A stretch of 52,800 bases of DNA from JAJTHC01 sp044358835 (GCA_044358835.1 JBIKNF010000012.1:1-52800), one strand, 5' to 3'; shown: positions 41,907-50,408, counted from the stretch's first letter. Program-made: numbers and translations. The notes: generated by a model from the letters alone, not told the origin.

Positions 41907-42713
41907 TTAAATGCGCAGAAGCAGGCTTAGCATTAAATGGCGAATCAACGGAAAAAGTGTCGGAACCGTCACAAAAAAAATGATTAAGCCCAACACGGGC
42001 TTAATGCTTGCACTGAGCTGAAAAACGGGAATCTGTTGAGCCGTTTTATTGACAATGCCTAAAATACAATCCATTAAAATGGTGGTGATGTAAAACGGCG
42101 CGGAAATCAACATGGCTAAAGGAATCATCGACGCAGAAGCATCCACCCACTGGTACACGGTAATCACCTTAAAAAATGCCACGTTTAACACATGTAAAGG
42201 CACCAAGGCAAGGCTTTTGTCCACGGTTTTCAACAACAGTTCAATGCCCCCCACATACACAAACACGATTGAAGCAATGCCACTAAAAATAGGCCCCATA
42301 ATCGCTGAACTTTGCTTGGTGGAAGGATCCATCATATTGGCCATTTGAAGCCCGATTTGCATGGTAATAAATCCCCCTGCCATAGAAATGGCTTCAAAAA
42401 TCAGACGCATGGCAAAGCCAATAAATAAGCCTAATACAATGTTGACGACCATCAACATCATAAACTCCGTGACGACCGTATTTTTTAACACACGCGCGGA
42501 CGCCTGCACCGAAGGGTGCGACATCAGCGCCACGCTTAACATTAACAGTAATCCCATTTTAAATTGAACGGGGACATCCTTACGGCTTAATACCGGGGCA
42601 ATGCTGATGAATCCCCCCAAGCGACACAGCACCAACAGCCCTGCATCAATGCCACCATTGGCTTGCGCATGAAGGACGTGAAAGCCCTGTAGTAATGCTT
42701 CAAAACCAGCCAT
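41907..42713 (-). CDS. fliR: flagellar export apparatus protein FliR
   Basis: FliR is part of the FliP-FliQ-FliR export gate in the inner membrane. The 268-residue protein has several membrane segments, GLLVLCRLGGFISIAPVLSRKDVPVQFKMGL near the N-terminus, IGFAMRLIFEAISMAGGFITMQIGLQMANMMDPSTKQSSAIMG in the middle and AQQIPVFQLSASIKPVLGLIIFFVTVPTLF near the end. Its start overlaps the fliQ stop by one base (TAATG). flhB, often next, is absent; copy C of the dispersed repeat follows instead. Confidence 0.94.
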   Translation of the reverse strand: MAGFEALLQGFHVLHAQANGGIDAGLLVLCRLGGFISIAPVLSRKDVPVQFKMGLLLMLSVALMSHPSVQASARVLKNTVVTEFMMLMVVNIVLGLFIGFAMRLIFEAISMAGGFITMQIGLQMANMMDPSTKQSSAIMGPIFSGIASIVFVYVGGIELLLKTVDKSLALVPLHVLNVAFFKVITVYQWVDASASMIPLAMLISAPFYITTILMDCILGIVNKTAQQIPVFQLSASIKPVLGLIIFFVTVPTLFPLIRHLMLSLLLRI

Positions 42714-43123
42714 TACGGGGTATCCACCGTTTTACGACTGGCTTGCGTGGCTTGGCGGGTTTGGCGTTTTTCTTGCATCAGCATGACGGTGCCTTGTTCG
42801 CCCGCCTTTTTTTCGTACCCCGCGTTTTTGGGTTGTGGAGCCATTAAAAAAGGCCCTGTAGTAGGCACCACTTGAAACGCCACCTGCATGGATTCTCGCA
42901 CATACTGCCCCGACATTTCAAGCATGGTTCCCCCTGCTAGAATCAAAATCAAAAACACGGCAATCATTTTAGGGACGGCTGAAAGGGTTTGTTCTTGGAC
43001 TTGGGTGACGGCTTGCAAAATCCCCACCACAAGCCCAATGACTGCTGCGGCAAGAATTGGCGGCATGGAAAGTAGGAGGCTCAGTAAAATACCTTGTCTG
43101 ACGTGTTCAAGTAGGTAATCCAT
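42713..43123 (-). CDS. fliQ: flagellar export apparatus protein FliQ with C-terminal extension
   Basis: FliQ supplies four small subunits of the export gate. The first 90 residues have two membrane helices and typical sequence (ILLSLLLSMPPILAAAVIGLVVGILQAVTQVQEQTLSAVPKMIAVFLILILAGG). The usual length is about 90. This one has 136 residues, with a 45-residue Lys/Gln/Thr-rich soluble tail (KNAGYEKKAGEQGTVMLMQEKRQ) that I do not recognise. It is coupled to fliR and follows fliP after 90 bases. Confidence 0.92.
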   Translation of the reverse strand: MDYLLEHVRQGILLSLLLSMPPILAAAVIGLVVGILQAVTQVQEQTLSAVPKMIAVFLILILAGGTMLEMSGQYVRESMQVAFQVVPTTGPFLMAPQPKNAGYEKKAGEQGTVMLMQEKRQTRQATQASRKTVDTP

Positions 43124-43213
43124 GGAAGGGGGGCTTTCTTGTTAGAGTGGGGGGGAGTGGGGCGGAGGCGAAAAAACAGGGCCACGAGACAAACGATGCA
43201 AAGGCTTAAGGGC

Positions 43214-43873
43214 TTAATTGAAACTTTGAATCAGCCCGCGCACAATCAGGGACCAACCGTCTACGGCAATGAAAATTAGGATTTTAAAGGGCAAGGAAAT
43301 AATGGTGGGCGAAAGCATCATCATACCTAAGGCCATTAAAATGTTGGCCACGACTAAATCAATAATCACAAAAGGAATAAAAATCACGAACCCAATTTCA
43401 AAGGACGTGCGCAATTCGCTTAACATAAAGGCGGGCGTAATTTCCCAAATACTTAAATCATTCACCGATTCAGGCGCCCGTTTACGAGACACTTCTAAAA
43501 AAATACGCACATCTTCTTCGCGGGTTTGACGCATCATAAACTGCTTTAAGGGCACCACGCCCTTGTTCATAATATCCATCACATTGGCTTTGGGGTTGTT
43601 TAACAAGGGGTTGACGGCCGTGTACATTTCACTGAAAACGGGGCTCATGGTGTAGAAGGTTAAAATTAAGGCCAAGCCCACCAAAACCATTGAAGGCGGG
43701 ACTTGTTGGGTTCCCATGGCTTGTTTGAGAATGGAAAAGACGATGACATAACGCAAGAAACTCGTCATGCCAGACACCAAAAAAGGCAGTAACGTCAAGC
43801 TCGCCATCAACAACATGAGTTGTAAGGCGGGGTCTAAATTGGCAAAGGCTCCTGAAAAGGCGGCGGTGGCCAT
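43214..43873 (-). CDS. fliP: flagellar export apparatus protein FliP
   Basis: FliP forms the main ring of the export gate. The 219-residue protein has LTLLPFLVSGMTSFLRYVIVFSILKQAMGTQQVPPSMVLVGLALILTFYTMSPV and PAFMLSELRTSFEIGFVIFIPFVIIDLVVANILMALGMMMLSPTIISLPFKILIF. It lacks the cleaved N-terminal signal seen in many FliP proteins and has the shorter length found in type III secretion SctR. The fliO-P-Q-R order and neighbouring FliO still favour a flagellar assignment. Confidence 0.93.
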   Translation of the reverse strand: MATAAFSGAFANLDPALQLMLLMASLTLLPFLVSGMTSFLRYVIVFSILKQAMGTQQVPPSMVLVGLALILTFYTMSPVFSEMYTAVNPLLNNPKANVMDIMNKGVVPLKQFMMRQTREEDVRIFLEVSRKRAPESVNDLSIWEITPAFMLSELRTSFEIGFVIFIPFVIIDLVVANILMALGMMMLSPTIISLPFKILIFIAVDGWSLIVRGLIQSFN

Positions 43874-43947
43874 GAGGGTGTCTTCCGTGAATCTTACTAT
43901 ACACGCTTATTAAAGCACGCCAAAGGCCTTATTTTTCAGAGCTTTCC

Positions 43948-44565
43948 CTATTTTAAACCGAATGGTGGATGCGATGAGGAGGGGCTTGCCCACGATTGAG
44001 ACGCCCCCTGTGTGAGAGGGAAAAGACTTCGCACCCCTTGTAAAAAACTGCCTGAACGCGGAGCTGAGGGGGCACTGACCCCTGTGGGTGGGTTTACACT
44101 TGAATAGCCAGAATCGTTGGGGGTAATGGCGACGCCTCGAATACCAGCGGCGTCTTCACGGGTGGTGCTTTCAGCGGCGTAGGCGTCTTGAAGGGCTTCT
44201 ACATAGGCTTGAGCCGAATCTAACTTGGTTAAAAAACGCAGGCCTTCCGTGCCTGAAGCCACCAAAAAGCGTTCGTGTTCACATTGAATAATCATCAGCT
44301 GTTTGTTTTCGTCCAAGGCGAGGGTTTCTTCTACCTTCAGTTTGCTTTCTTCTTCTACGGCAAGCGGATGCCCCATGCCCACCCAGCGGCGAATGAGTTG
44401 CACGAATTCAGGCTTGGTGTTGAGCAACCACAAAAAAGCCACCAACCCTCCAATAATCAACAGGCTCCACAAGCCCACACTGCTCATGTACTTCCAAATC
44501 AAGGTTTGGCTGGTGGGCGTGGCAAAAGAAGAAGAGGCAGGCGTCGTTAATTCAAGAAGGGGCAT
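43948..44565 (-). CDS. fliO: FliO-like flagellar biosynthesis protein
   Basis: FliO helps assemble the FliP ring. The 205-residue protein has one membrane helix at about residues 30-50 (GLWSLLIIGGLVAFLWLL). A short FliO-type soluble beta domain follows (VEETLALDENKQLMIIQCEHERFLVASGTEGLRFLTKLD), and then a Ser/Pro-rich low-complexity tail. Sequence similarity in FliO is always weak, so the call rests on the domain pattern and its place before fliP. It is the first gene of the operon on this strand. Confidence 0.75.
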   Translation of the reverse strand: MPLLELTTPASSSFATPTSQTLIWKYMSSVGLWSLLIIGGLVAFLWLLNTKPEFVQLIRRWVGMGHPLAVEEESKLKVEETLALDENKQLMIIQCEHERFLVASGTEGLRFLTKLDSAQAYVEALQDAYAAESTTREDAAGIRGVAITPNDSGYSSVNPPTGVSAPSAPRSGSFLQGVRSLFPLTQGASQSWASPSSSHPPFGLK

Positions 44566-44703
44566 CGTGAAGTTTACTCCATTAAAGGGCGGTTTGTTTC
44601 TGTTGTGATTATACCATGACTTTCCATTTGATGGAAGGAAGCCAAGTCTTGCATTAACGTGTAAAATAAGGACTGTACCCTTTAGATGTAAAGCACCCCC
44701 TGT

Positions 44704-45891
44704 ATGAAACCCATTGCCTTGTGTGAAGCGGATTTAAATGAAGACGATGTGCAAGCGGTGGCAACCACCTTGCGCGACGGCTGGATTTCTTCCGCAGCGC
44801 CTGTGGTAGACGCCTTTGAAGAGGCGTTTTTGGCCCAGCTTCAGCAGTGGGGAGCCTCTGCTTCGTTGCGGGCGATTGCCACGCAATCAGGTACTTCCGC
44901 CTTGTGGATGTGCTTGCACTTGCTCGATTTGCCCCAAGGCACGGAAGTCCTTTGCCCAGCGACCAGCTTTGTGGCCAGTATTCACCCCTTTTTGTACCAA
45001 AAGCATCGCCTGCGTTTGGTGGATGTGCATCCGCTCACCTTTGCCCCCACGCTAGAGTCTTATCAATCCGCCAGAACCCCCCACACGAAAGTCGTCTTGG
45101 TGACGCATCTCTACGGACTTGCCATGCCAGAACTGCTGAAATTACGCCACTGGTGCGACGCCGAAGGGTTGATTCTAATTGAAGATGCCGCTGAATCGCT
45201 CGGCACACTGGTGGAAGGCAAACCTGTCGGTACGATCGGGCATTACGGCTTTTACAGCTTCAACGTCAACAAAACCCTCACCACCGCAAGTGGGGGCGTC
45301 TTGGTTTCGGAAGATCACGACTTACTCGCTAAACTTAAGCACCAAAGCACGCAAGCCAAGTGCTACGGCGGTGGCGAACTCTTCCACGATGCCCTAGGCT
45401 TCAACCTGCGCATGAACGCTCTACACGCGAGCCTAGGCCTCAGCCAACTCAAGCGACTGCCCACATTTTTACAGGCCAAGGGTCGCATTGCGGATGCGTA
45501 TCATCAGGCGTTTAGGGGGAATCCTGCTTTGGATTTGGTGCATGAGCAGAATCCCCAGTATCAAAACGCCTTTGAACACATCACGCCAAGCTATTGGTTG
45601 AACCTGCTTTATGTCGAAACTCACGAAAAACGAAAGGCCTTACAAGGCTTTTTACAGGCTCGTGGTGTGCAGGTGCGACCTGTGTTTATGCCATTTAGCG
45701 CGTTTGACTATGTGCATCCGTTTTTGGTGGAAGCGTCGTTGCAGGATCCTTGTGTGCAATTTCATAACGCCTATGCCTTGTGGGAAAGGGGGCTTAACTT
45801 GCCGTCGTCTCCGCACTTGAGCGAAGCGGATCAAGCGCGTGTGATTGAACTTGTTTTAGAAGCGTCTTCTTTGCCTTTGGGAAAGGGCTAG
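44704..45891 (+). CDS. DegT/DnrJ/EryC1/StrS-family sugar aminotransferase
   Basis: These PLP enzymes transfer amino groups to keto-sugar nucleotides for surface polysaccharides or glycan modification. The 395-residue protein begins IALCEADLNEDDVQAVATTLRDGWIS and has ATQSGTSALWMCLHLL, LIEDAAESLGTLVEGKPVGTIGHYGFYSFNVNKTLTTASGGVLVSE (PLP lysine in NVNKTLTT, near residue 195) and GFNLRMNALHASLGLSQL. No strong ribosome site precedes the ATG. Substrate is unknown; a role in glycan or flagellin sugar synthesis would be possible. Confidence 0.9.
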   Translation: MKPIALCEADLNEDDVQAVATTLRDGWISSAAPVVDAFEEAFLAQLQQWGASASLRAIATQSGTSALWMCLHLLDLPQGTEVLCPATSFVASIHPFLYQKHRLRLVDVHPLTFAPTLESYQSARTPHTKVVLVTHLYGLAMPELLKLRHWCDAEGLILIEDAAESLGTLVEGKPVGTIGHYGFYSFNVNKTLTTASGGVLVSEDHDLLAKLKHQSTQAKCYGGGELFHDALGFNLRMNALHASLGLSQLKRLPTFLQAKGRIADAYHQAFRGNPALDLVHEQNPQYQNAFEHITPSYWLNLLYVETHEKRKALQGFLQARGVQVRPVFMPFSAFDYVHPFLVEASLQDPCVQFHNAYALWERGLNLPSSPHLSEADQARVIELVLEASSLPLGKG

Positions 45892-45932
45892 GGTGAGGGA
45901 AACACAAGCGTGGAAGGAAAGGATACTTTTAA

Positions 45933-46421
45933 ATGATTAAAGTTTTGATGATTTGCATGGGCAACATTTGTAGGTCGCCCCTAGCCCACGGCGTTTTTGA
46001 AGCGCTGGTGAACGACGCGGGACTGGCGGAAAAAATCCACGTCGATTCGGCTGGCACGCATTTTTATCATGTGGGATGCCTCCCTGATGAGCGCTCCATC
46101 GACAAAGCCCGCGACTACGGCATTGACATCACCACGCAACGCGCGCGACAACTCACCGCCGAAGACTTCAGCGACTTTGATTACCTGCTGGTGATGGACA
46201 AACGCAACTTACGAGACGCTTCAGTCCTTGCCCCCACGCCTGAACTGGCCCAAAAGTTGACGCTATTTTTAGATTACAGCTTGGGTGATTTTAGCGAAAG
46301 CGAGGTGCCTGATCCGTATTATGGGGGCATTGATGGCTTTGAGCACGTGTTTCAGCTGGTTAAAAGTGCCAGCGTCGGCTTTTTGGCGCATCTCAAAGAA
46401 AAGGAGTTTCCCCCATGCTAA
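45933..46421 (+). CDS. low-molecular-weight protein tyrosine phosphatase
   Basis: This family removes phosphate from phosphotyrosine and is often tied to exopolysaccharide control. The 162-residue protein has the P-loop CMGNICRS at residues 8-15 (C-x5-R), DSAGTHFYHVGCLPDERSI, YLLVMDKRNL and the general-acid loop VPDPYYGG near residue 128. AAGGAAAGGA lies before the ATG. It follows the sugar aminotransferase after 41 bases and overlaps cdd by seven bases, so these three may form an operon. Confidence 0.92.
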   Translation: MIKVLMICMGNICRSPLAHGVFEALVNDAGLAEKIHVDSAGTHFYHVGCLPDERSIDKARDYGIDITTQRARQLTAEDFSDFDYLLVMDKRNLRDASVLAPTPELAQKLTLFLDYSLGDFSESEVPDPYYGGIDGFEHVFQLVKSASVGFLAHLKEKEFPPC

Positions 46422-46822
46422 GTGCCGCAAAAGCCCAAGCCTTGTTTGAAGAAGCGCAACAAGCAAGCGACGCCTCCTATTCGCCGTATAGCCAATTCCC
46501 CGTAGGCGCCGCCTTATTGCTTGAATCGGGCGAAATAATTAGAGGCTGTAACGTTGAAAATGCGAGCTTTGGCCTCACCATTTGCGCGGAACGCACGGCG
46601 GTGGCGTCCTGGGTGGCCCAAGCCAAGCAAGCGGATGCCATTGTGGCGGTGGCCGTCTACGGGGCGAAAACGCCTCATCATCATATTACCCCGTGTGGGG
46701 CGTGTCGGCAGGTGTTGGTCGAATTCTGTGGGCCAGAAACCGTGTTGGTGTTTCGGGATGCTCAGGGCGTTTTGACCCAAAAGCCGGTGGTGGACTTTTT
46801 ACCTGAACGGTTTGCCTTATAA
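46415..46822 (+). CDS. cdd: cytidine deaminase
   Basis: Cdd converts cytidine and deoxycytidine to uridines for salvage. The 135-residue length is that of the small tetrameric type. Zinc ligands are the Cys of FGLTICAERTAV near residue 55 and the two of PCGACRQVL near 89, with the catalytic Glu in CAER. CNVENAS binds the sugar. The start lies inside the end of the phosphatase gene, with AAAGGAG eight bases upstream. Confidence 0.95.
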   Translation: MLSAAKAQALFEEAQQASDASYSPYSQFPVGAALLLESGEIIRGCNVENASFGLTICAERTAVASWVAQAKQADAIVAVAVYGAKTPHHHITPCGACRQVLVEFCGPETVLVFRDAQGVLTQKPVVDFLPERFAL

Positions 46823-46884
46823 CGGATCGCGAATTGCGGGGCCCGTGTTGAAGAAGCCAAACGTCACTAGGGGGGCTTTGTCAT

Positions 46885-47029
46885 CTATCGAACACTATCT
46901 ATCGAACACTATAAATCCCTTAACACGGTGACACCTTGATTTCTTGGCTTCTTGATTTCTTCGAAAACACTTTTTCTCTCAGCGACTTTGTGCTTTACTA
47001 AAAGCATAGCGTCGTATTATAGTGTTCGA
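46885..47029. promoter_or_regulatory. operator-like repeats before mnmA
   Basis: CTATCGAACACTAT occurs twice in exact tandem (46885-46898, 46899-46912). Its complement TATAGTGTTCGA (12 bases) lies at 47018-47029, 18 bases before the mnmA start. The arrangement could be a repressor operator or allow a long loop or hairpin. The rest of the gap after cdd shows no gene. Confidence 0.55.
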
Positions 47030-47046
47030 AAGATAAAAAACGGTCT

Positions 47047-48243
47047 ATGGTCTCTTCGTTTCCCCCCCATGCGTACAATCACTTAAACTGGTTGCCTGAA
47101 AAGCCCAGTCGTATTGCGGTGGGGATGTCTGGCGGGGTGGATTCTTCTGCGATTGCTTATATGCTAAAAGAAATGGGGCATGAAGTGGTGGGGCTCACCG
47201 CGTGGACGCTCAACGGGCCGGGTACCTGCTGTAATGATGCCCTCGTCAACGCTGGCAGGGTCTGCGAAGAACTCGGCTGCGACTTTGACACCGTCGATTT
47301 GCGTGCGGAGTTTCATCACTATGTCATGGACTATTACGAAAAAAGCTATCAGGCAGGCATTACCCCAAACCCCTGTGTGGAATGTAATCGTTACGTTAAA
47401 TGGGAACGCTTGGTTGATTACGCGCGAGAAGCACTCGATTGTGAGTATGTGGCGACAGGGCATTATTTAAGTATGCAACGCCCCCAAGGCGCCACCGGCG
47501 ACTTCCACATTCACCGAGCCGTTGACGAGCGAAAAGACCAAACCTACATGCTCGCTCGTGTCTTTCCTAAAGACTTGCAACACGCCTTATTCCCCCTAGG
47601 CTTATGGCAAAAAGAAGACGTGTTGGCCTATGCCCGTGAACGAGGCATTATTCAGCAGAGCTACAAAGAAAGCGTTGATGTGTGCTTTGTCTTAGATGGT
47701 CAAGCCAACTACTTAAAAGGGGTATTAGGTATTAAAAAAGGCGAGATTATTGAGATTGAATCGGGTAAAGTCGTTGGGGAACATCACGGGCATTGGCTGT
47801 ATACTCGAGGCCAACGCAAGGGCCTAGGTGTGGCGTATGAACACCCCCTTTACGTCATTAAAACCGATGCAGGCAGCAATACCGTTTTTGTGGGCGCTAA
47901 AACGCATTTAGACACGCTTCACTTTAAAGTTAAACGCATGAATTGGTTGCACCCGCCGACTGAAACAGCGATGCCTGAACGACAAATTAAGGTGCGTTAC
48001 GCGGGGGAACCCACCCTTGGGCGTTTGGTGCAGGACCCCATGGGTACAATGGGTGAAGATTACCTGGTGGAACTGGCGAAGCCTCAACAGGCGGTGACCC
48101 CAGGGCAGATTGCCGCCATTTATGACGCCGATTTTAAAGAACTGCTCGGCGGGGGCTACATTGATACCATGATCCCCCAAGTCGCCTTTGATGCGATCCA
48201 TGCCAAGCCCTTGCCTGATTTGAACGCCAACTGCTCGATCTAA
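47047..48243 (+). CDS. mnmA: tRNA-specific 2-thiouridylase
   Basis: MnmA thiolates uridine 34 of Glu, Lys and Gln tRNAs. The 398-residue protein has the PP-loop RIAVGMSGGVDSSAIAYML near residue 23, GTCCND with a catalytic Cys near 60, GITPNPCVECNRYVKWE near 104, YVATGHYL and DVCFVLDGQANYLK with the second Cys near 218. A first stretch of about 20 residues may be optional: no strong ribosome site is seen, and repeats lie just upstream. Confidence 0.94.
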   Translation: MVSSFPPHAYNHLNWLPEKPSRIAVGMSGGVDSSAIAYMLKEMGHEVVGLTAWTLNGPGTCCNDALVNAGRVCEELGCDFDTVDLRAEFHHYVMDYYEKSYQAGITPNPCVECNRYVKWERLVDYAREALDCEYVATGHYLSMQRPQGATGDFHIHRAVDERKDQTYMLARVFPKDLQHALFPLGLWQKEDVLAYARERGIIQQSYKESVDVCFVLDGQANYLKGVLGIKKGEIIEIESGKVVGEHHGHWLYTRGQRKGLGVAYEHPLYVIKTDAGSNTVFVGAKTHLDTLHFKVKRMNWLHPPTETAMPERQIKVRYAGEPTLGRLVQDPMGTMGEDYLVELAKPQQAVTPGQIAAIYDADFKELLGGGYIDTMIPQVAFDAIHAKPLPDLNANCSI

Positions 48244-48252
48244 GATGCTTGC

Positions 48253-48281
48253 TTGCAAAAAAGGGGGGAGCGTCTTACAAT
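48253..48281 (+). promoter_or_regulatory. promoter of the SRP RNA gene
   Basis: TTGCAA (48253-48258) and TACAAT (48276-48281) are spaced 17 bases. Transcription would start at about 48288-48289, the first base of the predicted RNA stem. Confidence 0.8.
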
Positions 48282-48288
48282 AAAATTA

Positions 48289-48374
48289 CCCCAACTTACA
48301 ACATGTATTGGAACGAACCGTGTCAGGGTGGAAACACAGCAGCACACGCTTCCTTTAATGGGTGTAAGAAGGGG
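48289..48374 (+). ncRNA. ffs: signal recognition particle RNA, small bacterial type
   Basis: The conserved apical part GTCAGG-GTGGAAAC-ACAGCAGC (48322-48342) contains the GGAA tetraloop and the asymmetric loop that binds Ffh. The ends pair as CCCC-AA-CTTACA with TGTAAG-AA-GGGG (48289-48300 with 48363-48374), a symmetric stem. A run of T follows (48376 on), giving a terminator. At about 86 nucleotides it is a hairpin type without an Alu domain. It targets membrane proteins to FtsY and SecYEG. Confidence 0.9.
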
Positions 48375-48448
48375 CTTTTTTGTGAGGCACTTTTTGAAAA
48401 GCGTTATACTGTAAAAGTAACTCAGTTTTGTAATAATGAAGGAACCTT

Positions 48449-48667
48449 ATGATGAACGCCCAAACACCTTCAAGCCCTGAAGTGCCCCCCAGTCAAGCCA
48501 TCAATTACAGTATGGATGAATTCTTCCGTTTGTCCGCCAAATGTGAGGACCACCCTGAACAGGTGCAAGCCGTGGCCAGTTTATTTCAAGCCAAACTGAT
48601 TAACTTTCGTATGGTCAAAGAACTGCTTCAACTTTCTACAGCGCCGTCGAGTTCGATTCAAGAATAG
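48449..48667 (+). CDS. small hypothetical protein, 72 residues
   Basis: I do not recognise this protein. It is soluble, with a Pro/Ser-rich start and an amphipathic helical part (SMDEFFRLSAKCEDHPEQVQAVASLFQAKLINFRMVKELLQL). AAGGA lies five bases before the ATG at 48449, and a second Met follows directly. It follows the SRP RNA gene and overlaps the convergent VOC gene by 32 bases. Confidence 0.6.
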   Translation: MMNAQTPSSPEVPPSQAINYSMDEFFRLSAKCEDHPEQVQAVASLFQAKLINFRMVKELLQLSTAPSSSIQE

Positions 48668-49067
48668 CAGCCTTTTGCATTAGCTCCAAGCAAAGGCCAC
48701 TGTAAAGTTCTTGTATAAAAGCAACCGTCGCCCCCCACGGCATGACGCTAGGCGCCTTGAGTAACTGGATGTGAAAGGATCTTAGTCGTTCTAGCGTGCT
48801 GGTTAAATCTTCTACTTCTAGGCTCAAAAAAAGTGGATTCTGCCACTGACCCTGTTCAACGAGGGGTAAGCAAACAGCAACGCCCGTATGGGCTTCTAAA
48901 ACAGCAGGTTCAACTAACGCCAAGCACCGTCCGCCAGAAGAAACCAACGTTTGGTAACCTTCTACGGCACTCTGCTTTTCAAGTCTAAAGCCCAAGCCTT
49001 CCGTCCAAAAAGGGAGACTTGCTTCAACAGAGTTCACCACAAGAATAGTATAACCGATTTCAACCAC
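48636..49067 (-). CDS. VOC (glyoxalase/bleomycin-resistance) family protein
   Basis: The 143-residue protein fits a single VOC domain built from two beta-alpha-beta-beta-beta units. Motifs are YTILVVNSVEASLPFWTEGLGFRLE, LFLSLEVEDLTSTLERLRSF, and AFIQELYSGLCLELMQ with the usual late glutamate. The exact substrate cannot be told: members include glyoxalases, dioxygenases and resistance proteins. It ends 32 bases inside the convergent small gene, and the carA gene lies directly downstream of its start. Confidence 0.82.
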   Translation of the reverse strand: MVEIGYTILVVNSVEASLPFWTEGLGFRLEKQSAVEGYQTLVSSGGRCLALVEPAVLEAHTGVAVCLPLVEQGQWQNPLFLSLEVEDLTSTLERLRSFHIQLLKAPSVMPWGATVAFIQELYSGLCLELMQKAAILESNSTAL

Positions 49068-49070
49068 GAA

Positions 49071-50234
49071 TTAGGACACCGCCATTTGGCTAGGGGAAGT
49101 GACATGAGCGTTGGCACACGCCTGAACAAACTGATGAAAAATAATGCTCGCTTCTTCAGGACCTGGAGATGCTTCAGGGTGAAACTGTACGCTCATTACA
49201 GGTAAATGTGCATGTCGCATGCCTTCTACTGAACCGTCGTTTAGATTGACATGCGTGATGACAATTTCTTGAGCCAAGTGGGCATCGGTCGGGGGGCAGA
49301 CGCCGTAGCTATGGTTTTGACTGGTGATGTAAATCACGCCCGATTCGACGTCTTTCACAGGGTGGTTGCCTCCGTGATGCCCAAACGGCATTTTTTCAGC
49401 CGAAAGCCCCAAGGCGAGGCTTAAAATTTGATGCCCCAAGCAAATACCAAAAATCGGCAGGCCATTGTCCATACAACGCTTGGCCAGCGTGACGGCTCCC
49501 CCTAAACGACGAGGATCCCCTGGCCCATTCGACAAAAAGACGGCGTCAGGGGCATACGCCAAAACGTCGTCAAAGGTTGCTGTTGCGGGCAATACCACAA
49601 TTTCAGCCACCAATTGTTGTAACTGCCTTAAAATGTTTTGCTTAATGCCGTAATCTACCGCTACCAAACAGTTTAAGGCGTATAAGTGACCGTCTACTTG
49701 GGTGCCTTTTAACGTATACGCGTTGGGGGTGCAGACTTTAAACACCAAATCTTGATCGTCCAAACTGGGTTGGGATTTAACGGCTTCTAAAAAAGCGTGT
49801 AAGCGATGCGCATGGGGCGTAATCCCGCATTTTAAAGCCCCTTCACTCCGCACGGAACGGGTGATGGCTCGGGTGTCTACCCCTTCAATGCCTACAATGC
49901 CCGCGTATTTTAAGGCCGTGTCTAAACAGCCCGCGGCTCGCCAGTTTGAGGTGACTTTACTCAAGCGACGCACCACAAAGCCACTGGCATGCATGCCGTT
50001 GGATTCCATATCTTCCGTATTGATGCCGGTATTGCCGATTTCAGGGGAGGTCATCATGACGACTTGGCCTTTATAGCTTGGGTCTGTCAAAATTTCTTGA
50101 TACCCCGTACACGCCGTGTTAAAAACGAGTTCTCCAAAACTTTCCCCACGCTTGCCAATAGAACTTCCTTCATAAATGGCTCCATTTTCTAGAACCAACC
50201 AAGCCTTATGCTCATTTGTGGGAAACGCCTTCAT
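49071..50234 (-). CDS. carA: carbamoyl-phosphate synthase small chain
   Basis: CarA releases ammonia from glutamine for CarB, feeding arginine and pyrimidine synthesis. The 387-residue protein starts AWLVLENGAIYEGSSIG, has FNTACTGYQEILTDPSYKGQVV near residue 40, and the class I glutaminase part FLSNGPGDPRRL, GICLGHQILSLALG (nucleophile Cys) and MSVQFHPEASPGPE. The frame runs upstream to 50402, but ATG 50234 begins the conserved domain and has AAGG nine bases before it. carB is not in the window. The VOC gene follows closely on the same strand. Confidence 0.95.
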   Translation of the reverse strand: MKAFPTNEHKAWLVLENGAIYEGSSIGKRGESFGELVFNTACTGYQEILTDPSYKGQVVMMTSPEIGNTGINTEDMESNGMHASGFVVRRLSKVTSNWRAAGCLDTALKYAGIVGIEGVDTRAITRSVRSEGALKCGITPHAHRLHAFLEAVKSQPSLDDQDLVFKVCTPNAYTLKGTQVDGHLYALNCLVAVDYGIKQNILRQLQQLVAEIVVLPATATFDDVLAYAPDAVFLSNGPGDPRRLGGAVTLAKRCMDNGLPIFGICLGHQILSLALGLSAEKMPFGHHGGNHPVKDVESGVIYITSQNHSYGVCPPTDAHLAQEIVITHVNLNDGSVEGMRHAHLPVMSVQFHPEASPGPEEASIIFHQFVQACANAHVTSPSQMAVS

Positions 50235-50408
50235 GTAGACATACCTTATGGTTTTAGTAGGGTAGCTTGCTAGGCCAAGAACTATCCTTTTAAAGCATTG
50301 TAAAACAAACGTATTCAAAAAAACAGCCTTGATTTTGTGGAAGGTCTTCCCTAAGCCCACAGGGGTTGTTATTTTACGTGGATACGTTAAAATAAAAGCC
50401 ACTGGTAC

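Noticed and set aside
43214..43873. Virulence type III secretion gene (sctR) instead of fliP
   Set aside because: Some residues and the length resemble SctR, but FliO precedes it, FlhA is flagellar in its motifs and the gene order is the flagellar one.
50235..50402. 56-residue N-terminal extension of CarA
   Set aside because: The extension is unlike CarA, and the ATG at 50234 begins the conserved domain with a ribosome site.
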